Shown here: positions 6,150-7,885 of the stretch, one piece after another | Position numbering within the stretch: the first letter of the stretch is position 1 | Layout: each line of letters opens with the position of its first letter | Assembly (NCBI GenBank): GCA_016789785.1 | Contig: JAEUQE010000319.1 | Span: 1-7,885, forward strand | Direction of reading: 5' to 3' | DNA length: 7,885 nucleotides | Origin: Bryobacterales bacterium | GTDB lineage: Bacteria; Acidobacteriota; Terriglobia; Bryobacterales; Bryobacteraceae | The notes under the pieces: generated by a model | Databases searched by the model: none | The model's input: only the letters and a program-made list of their open reading frames with translations | Told to the model about the DNA's origin: nothing | Translations under genes and position numbers: made by a program

Positions 6150-7885
6150 ATGAAAATTATCCTCCGTAACTTTCTCTTTTTCTGTTTATCTTTCACTTTG
6201 GCCGCGCAGTCGCCTCTCGGAACAGTGACGGGCCTCGCGGTGGATCCAGGTTTGTCGGCGGTTCCCAATGCCACGGTAAAGCTGCGGAGCATCGACACGG
6301 GCGTGGAGCGCGAACTCACCACAAACGCCACGGGCGCCTATACTTTTCCGAATCTGGCGCCGGGACGCTACAAGCTTTCGGCATCGGCCAGCGGTTTCCG
6401 CTCGCTCGAAACGCAGGAGTTCGTGGTCGCGGCGTATCGCACGGTGCGCCAGGATCTGCGCTTCGAACTGGCGGCGAATGTCACGGAGGTGACGGTGACT
6501 GGCGGCATCTCGGCCGTGGTGCAGACTGAATCGCCATCGATCTCGGCAAGCCTTTCCAGCAAGCAGATTCTTGAGTTGCCGACGAACCTGCGCAGTGTGT
6601 TCAACAATGCCGGCGACTCGGGGCTCATCTTCAGCATGATGCCGCTCACGATTCCTGGTGTGGTGCAGGTTGGCGCGGGTGCGGCATGGCTGGTGCCCGG
6701 TTCGGGCGCGAATGGTGTGCGGCTGAAAGTCGACGGCATTGAGACGAACTTCGGCAACTTCGGCGGTCCGGATCCGGTGTCGCAGCCGTCGTTCGAATCG
6801 GTGGATGAGTTCACGGCAAACGTCAATTCGAATCGCGCGGAATTCGGCGGCATCGGCAACATCACAACGGTGACGAAGGCCGGCTCGAATCAATTCCACG
6901 CGACAGGATTCTGGTACATCCGCAACAGTGCGCTCGATGCGCGCAATGCGTTTCAAGCAGCGAAGCCATTCCAGAACATTCATAACTACGGCGCGAACCT
7001 TTCGGGTCCGCTGAAGAAGGACAAGACGTTCTTCCATGCCAACTTCGATGGCACCAGCGGATCGCGCGCGTACCTGTTCAACTCGAACGTGCCGACGCTG
7101 GCGCAGCGCGAAGGCGATTTCACGGGCGCGGCGGTTGTGCGCAATCCGCTCAACAACCAGCCATTCGAAGGCAATCGCATTCCCGCAAGCATGATCACTT
7201 CGCAAGCGCGCCGGGCGCAGGAATTGTTCTATCCTGTGCCGAACTTCGGTCCTCCGACACTCGCCGCGGGCAACTATCGCGCGACGTTCAATGGTCCCGA
7301 AACGCATCGCATCTACGAGGTGCGGTTGGATCACAACTTCAGCAACACGCAGTCGGCGTTTGTGCGCTATCAGCACAAGACTCACGACTACAAGATTCCC
7401 GGAGCGCGCAGTCCCCTGCCACCGACGAGCGTGGGGACTTCGACGAATCTGCGCAACGTGCACTTCCTGACGTTCGGCCACATCGCATCGATCCGGCCTA
7501 CGTTGTTCAATGAATTCCGCGCGGGCAACGTGGTGTTGTCTTCGAAGTCGGATGCGAATGTGAAAGGGCAGCCGCTGCTCGAACAGATCGGGATTCGCGG
7601 TTTGCCGGCGCGCCCCGGCATCAACGGTGTGCCGACGATTGGCGTGGCGGGACTCAGCACCGTGCAGCAGATCCTGCTGAACCCGGTGAATGATGGCCAC
7701 TATCAGATCTCCGACAACCTGACGTGGACGAAAGGCCGACACACGGTAAAGGGCGGATTCGAATTCGTGCACTGGTATGTGAACCGCTACATGCCGGTGG
7801 ACGCGGCGAGCTTTGGCAACTTCAATTTTTCGAGCCGGTTTTCGAACAATGCCTACGGAGATTTTTTGCTCGGTCTGCCGACGTC
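6150..7885 (+). CDS. Oar-like TonB-dependent outer-membrane receptor (partial, N-terminal 578 codons)
   Basis: The frame is open from ATG 6150 to the window end. Residues 1-19 are a signal peptide (MKIILRNFLFFCLSFTLAA). Residues 24-108 or so form a carboxypeptidase-regulatory-like beta-sandwich, with the pattern GTVTGLAVDPGLSAVPNATV and then TTNATGAYTFPNLAPGRYKL. A plug-like domain follows (ILELPTNLRS, VVQVGAGAAW, VRLKVDGIETN, SVDEFTANVNSNRAEFGG, ITTVTKAGSNQFHATGF). Beta-barrel strands start near residue 280 (NYGANLSGPLKKDKTFFHANFD). Acidobacteriota encode many such receptors of about 1000-1200 residues, thought to import large carbohydrate or peptide ligands with TonB/ExbBD energy; the ligand here is unknown. 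The start is 36 bases after argG and has no visible ribosome-binding site. Confidence 0.92.
   Translation, partial: MKIILRNFLFFCLSFTLAAQSPLGTVTGLAVDPGLSAVPNATVKLRSIDTGVERELTTNATGAYTFPNLAPGRYKLSASASGFRSLETQEFVVAAYRTVRQDLRFELAANVTEVTVTGGISAVVQTESPSISASLSSKQILELPTNLRSVFNNAGDSGLIFSMMPLTIPGVVQVGAGAAWLVPGSGANGVRLKVDGIETNFGNFGGPDPVSQPSFESVDEFTANVNSNRAEFGGIGNITTVTKAGSNQFHATGFWYIRNSALDARNAFQAAKPFQNIHNYGANLSGPLKKDKTFFHANFDGTSGSRAYLFNSNVPTLAQREGDFTGAAVVRNPLNNQPFEGNRIPASMITSQARRAQELFYPVPNFGPPTLAAGNYRATFNGPETHRIYEVRLDHNFSNTQSAFVRYQHKTHDYKIPGARSPLPPTSVGTSTNLRNVHFLTFGHIASIRPTLFNEFRAGNVVLSSKSDANVKGQPLLEQIGIRGLPARPGINGVPTIGVAGLSTVQQILLNPVNDGHYQISDNLTWTKGRHTVKGGFEFVHWYVNRYMPVDAASFGNFNFSSRFSNNAYGDFLLGLPT

Noticed and set aside
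6186..7772. 528-codon open frame on the minus strand
   Set aside because: It is antisense to the TonB-dependent receptor and its translation is Arg/His-rich low-information sequence; a codon-bias shadow.

Overview
The window looks like a chromosomal segment of an Acidobacteriota soil bacterium of the Solibacter/Bryobacter type. The grounds are the high GC content, an Oar-like TonB-dependent receptor with an N-terminal carboxypeptidase-regulatory domain, DinB-superfamily proteins, a secreted arabinofuranosidase and a UGA-containing redox gene. The taxon is inferred; there is no rRNA gene here to settle it.

Left arm, minus strand (1-2429). Four genes run in one direction: a Tat-exported GH51-type alpha-L-arabinofuranosidase, a DinB-family putative metal-dependent protein, a 63-residue protein of unknown family, and a PIN-domain (VapC-like) ribonuclease cut by the window edge. 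The last two overlap as ATGA, the arrangement expected of a type II toxin-antitoxin pair. Spacing is tight, so read-through is plausible.

Middle (2430-3037). This is a 608-base divergent spacer without a recognisable gene. It carries short direct repeats near each flanking gene.

Right arm, plus strand (3038-7885). The first gene is the most notable feature: an exported peroxiredoxin/thioredoxin-fold protein fused to a DsbD N-terminal-like domain. An in-frame TGA sits exactly where the first active-site cysteine is expected (SADW-TGA-PYC). A perfect 7-bp hairpin with a GUC loop begins 14 nt downstream, matching a bacterial SECIS element. The gene is therefore read as one 353-residue selenoprotein with a UxxC active site, not as two ORFs. 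Next come a second DinB-family gene, argG (long E. coli-like argininosuccinate synthase), and the first 578 codons of an Oar-like TonB-dependent outer-membrane receptor that runs off the window.

How they fit together: the receptor and the arabinofuranosidase fit a lifestyle of plant or microbial polysaccharide use. The selenoprotein probably acts in periplasmic thiol/peroxide chemistry, with its DsbD-like domain a candidate for handing over electrons. ArgG is housekeeping. The two DinB proteins, one in each arm, have no assigned substrate.
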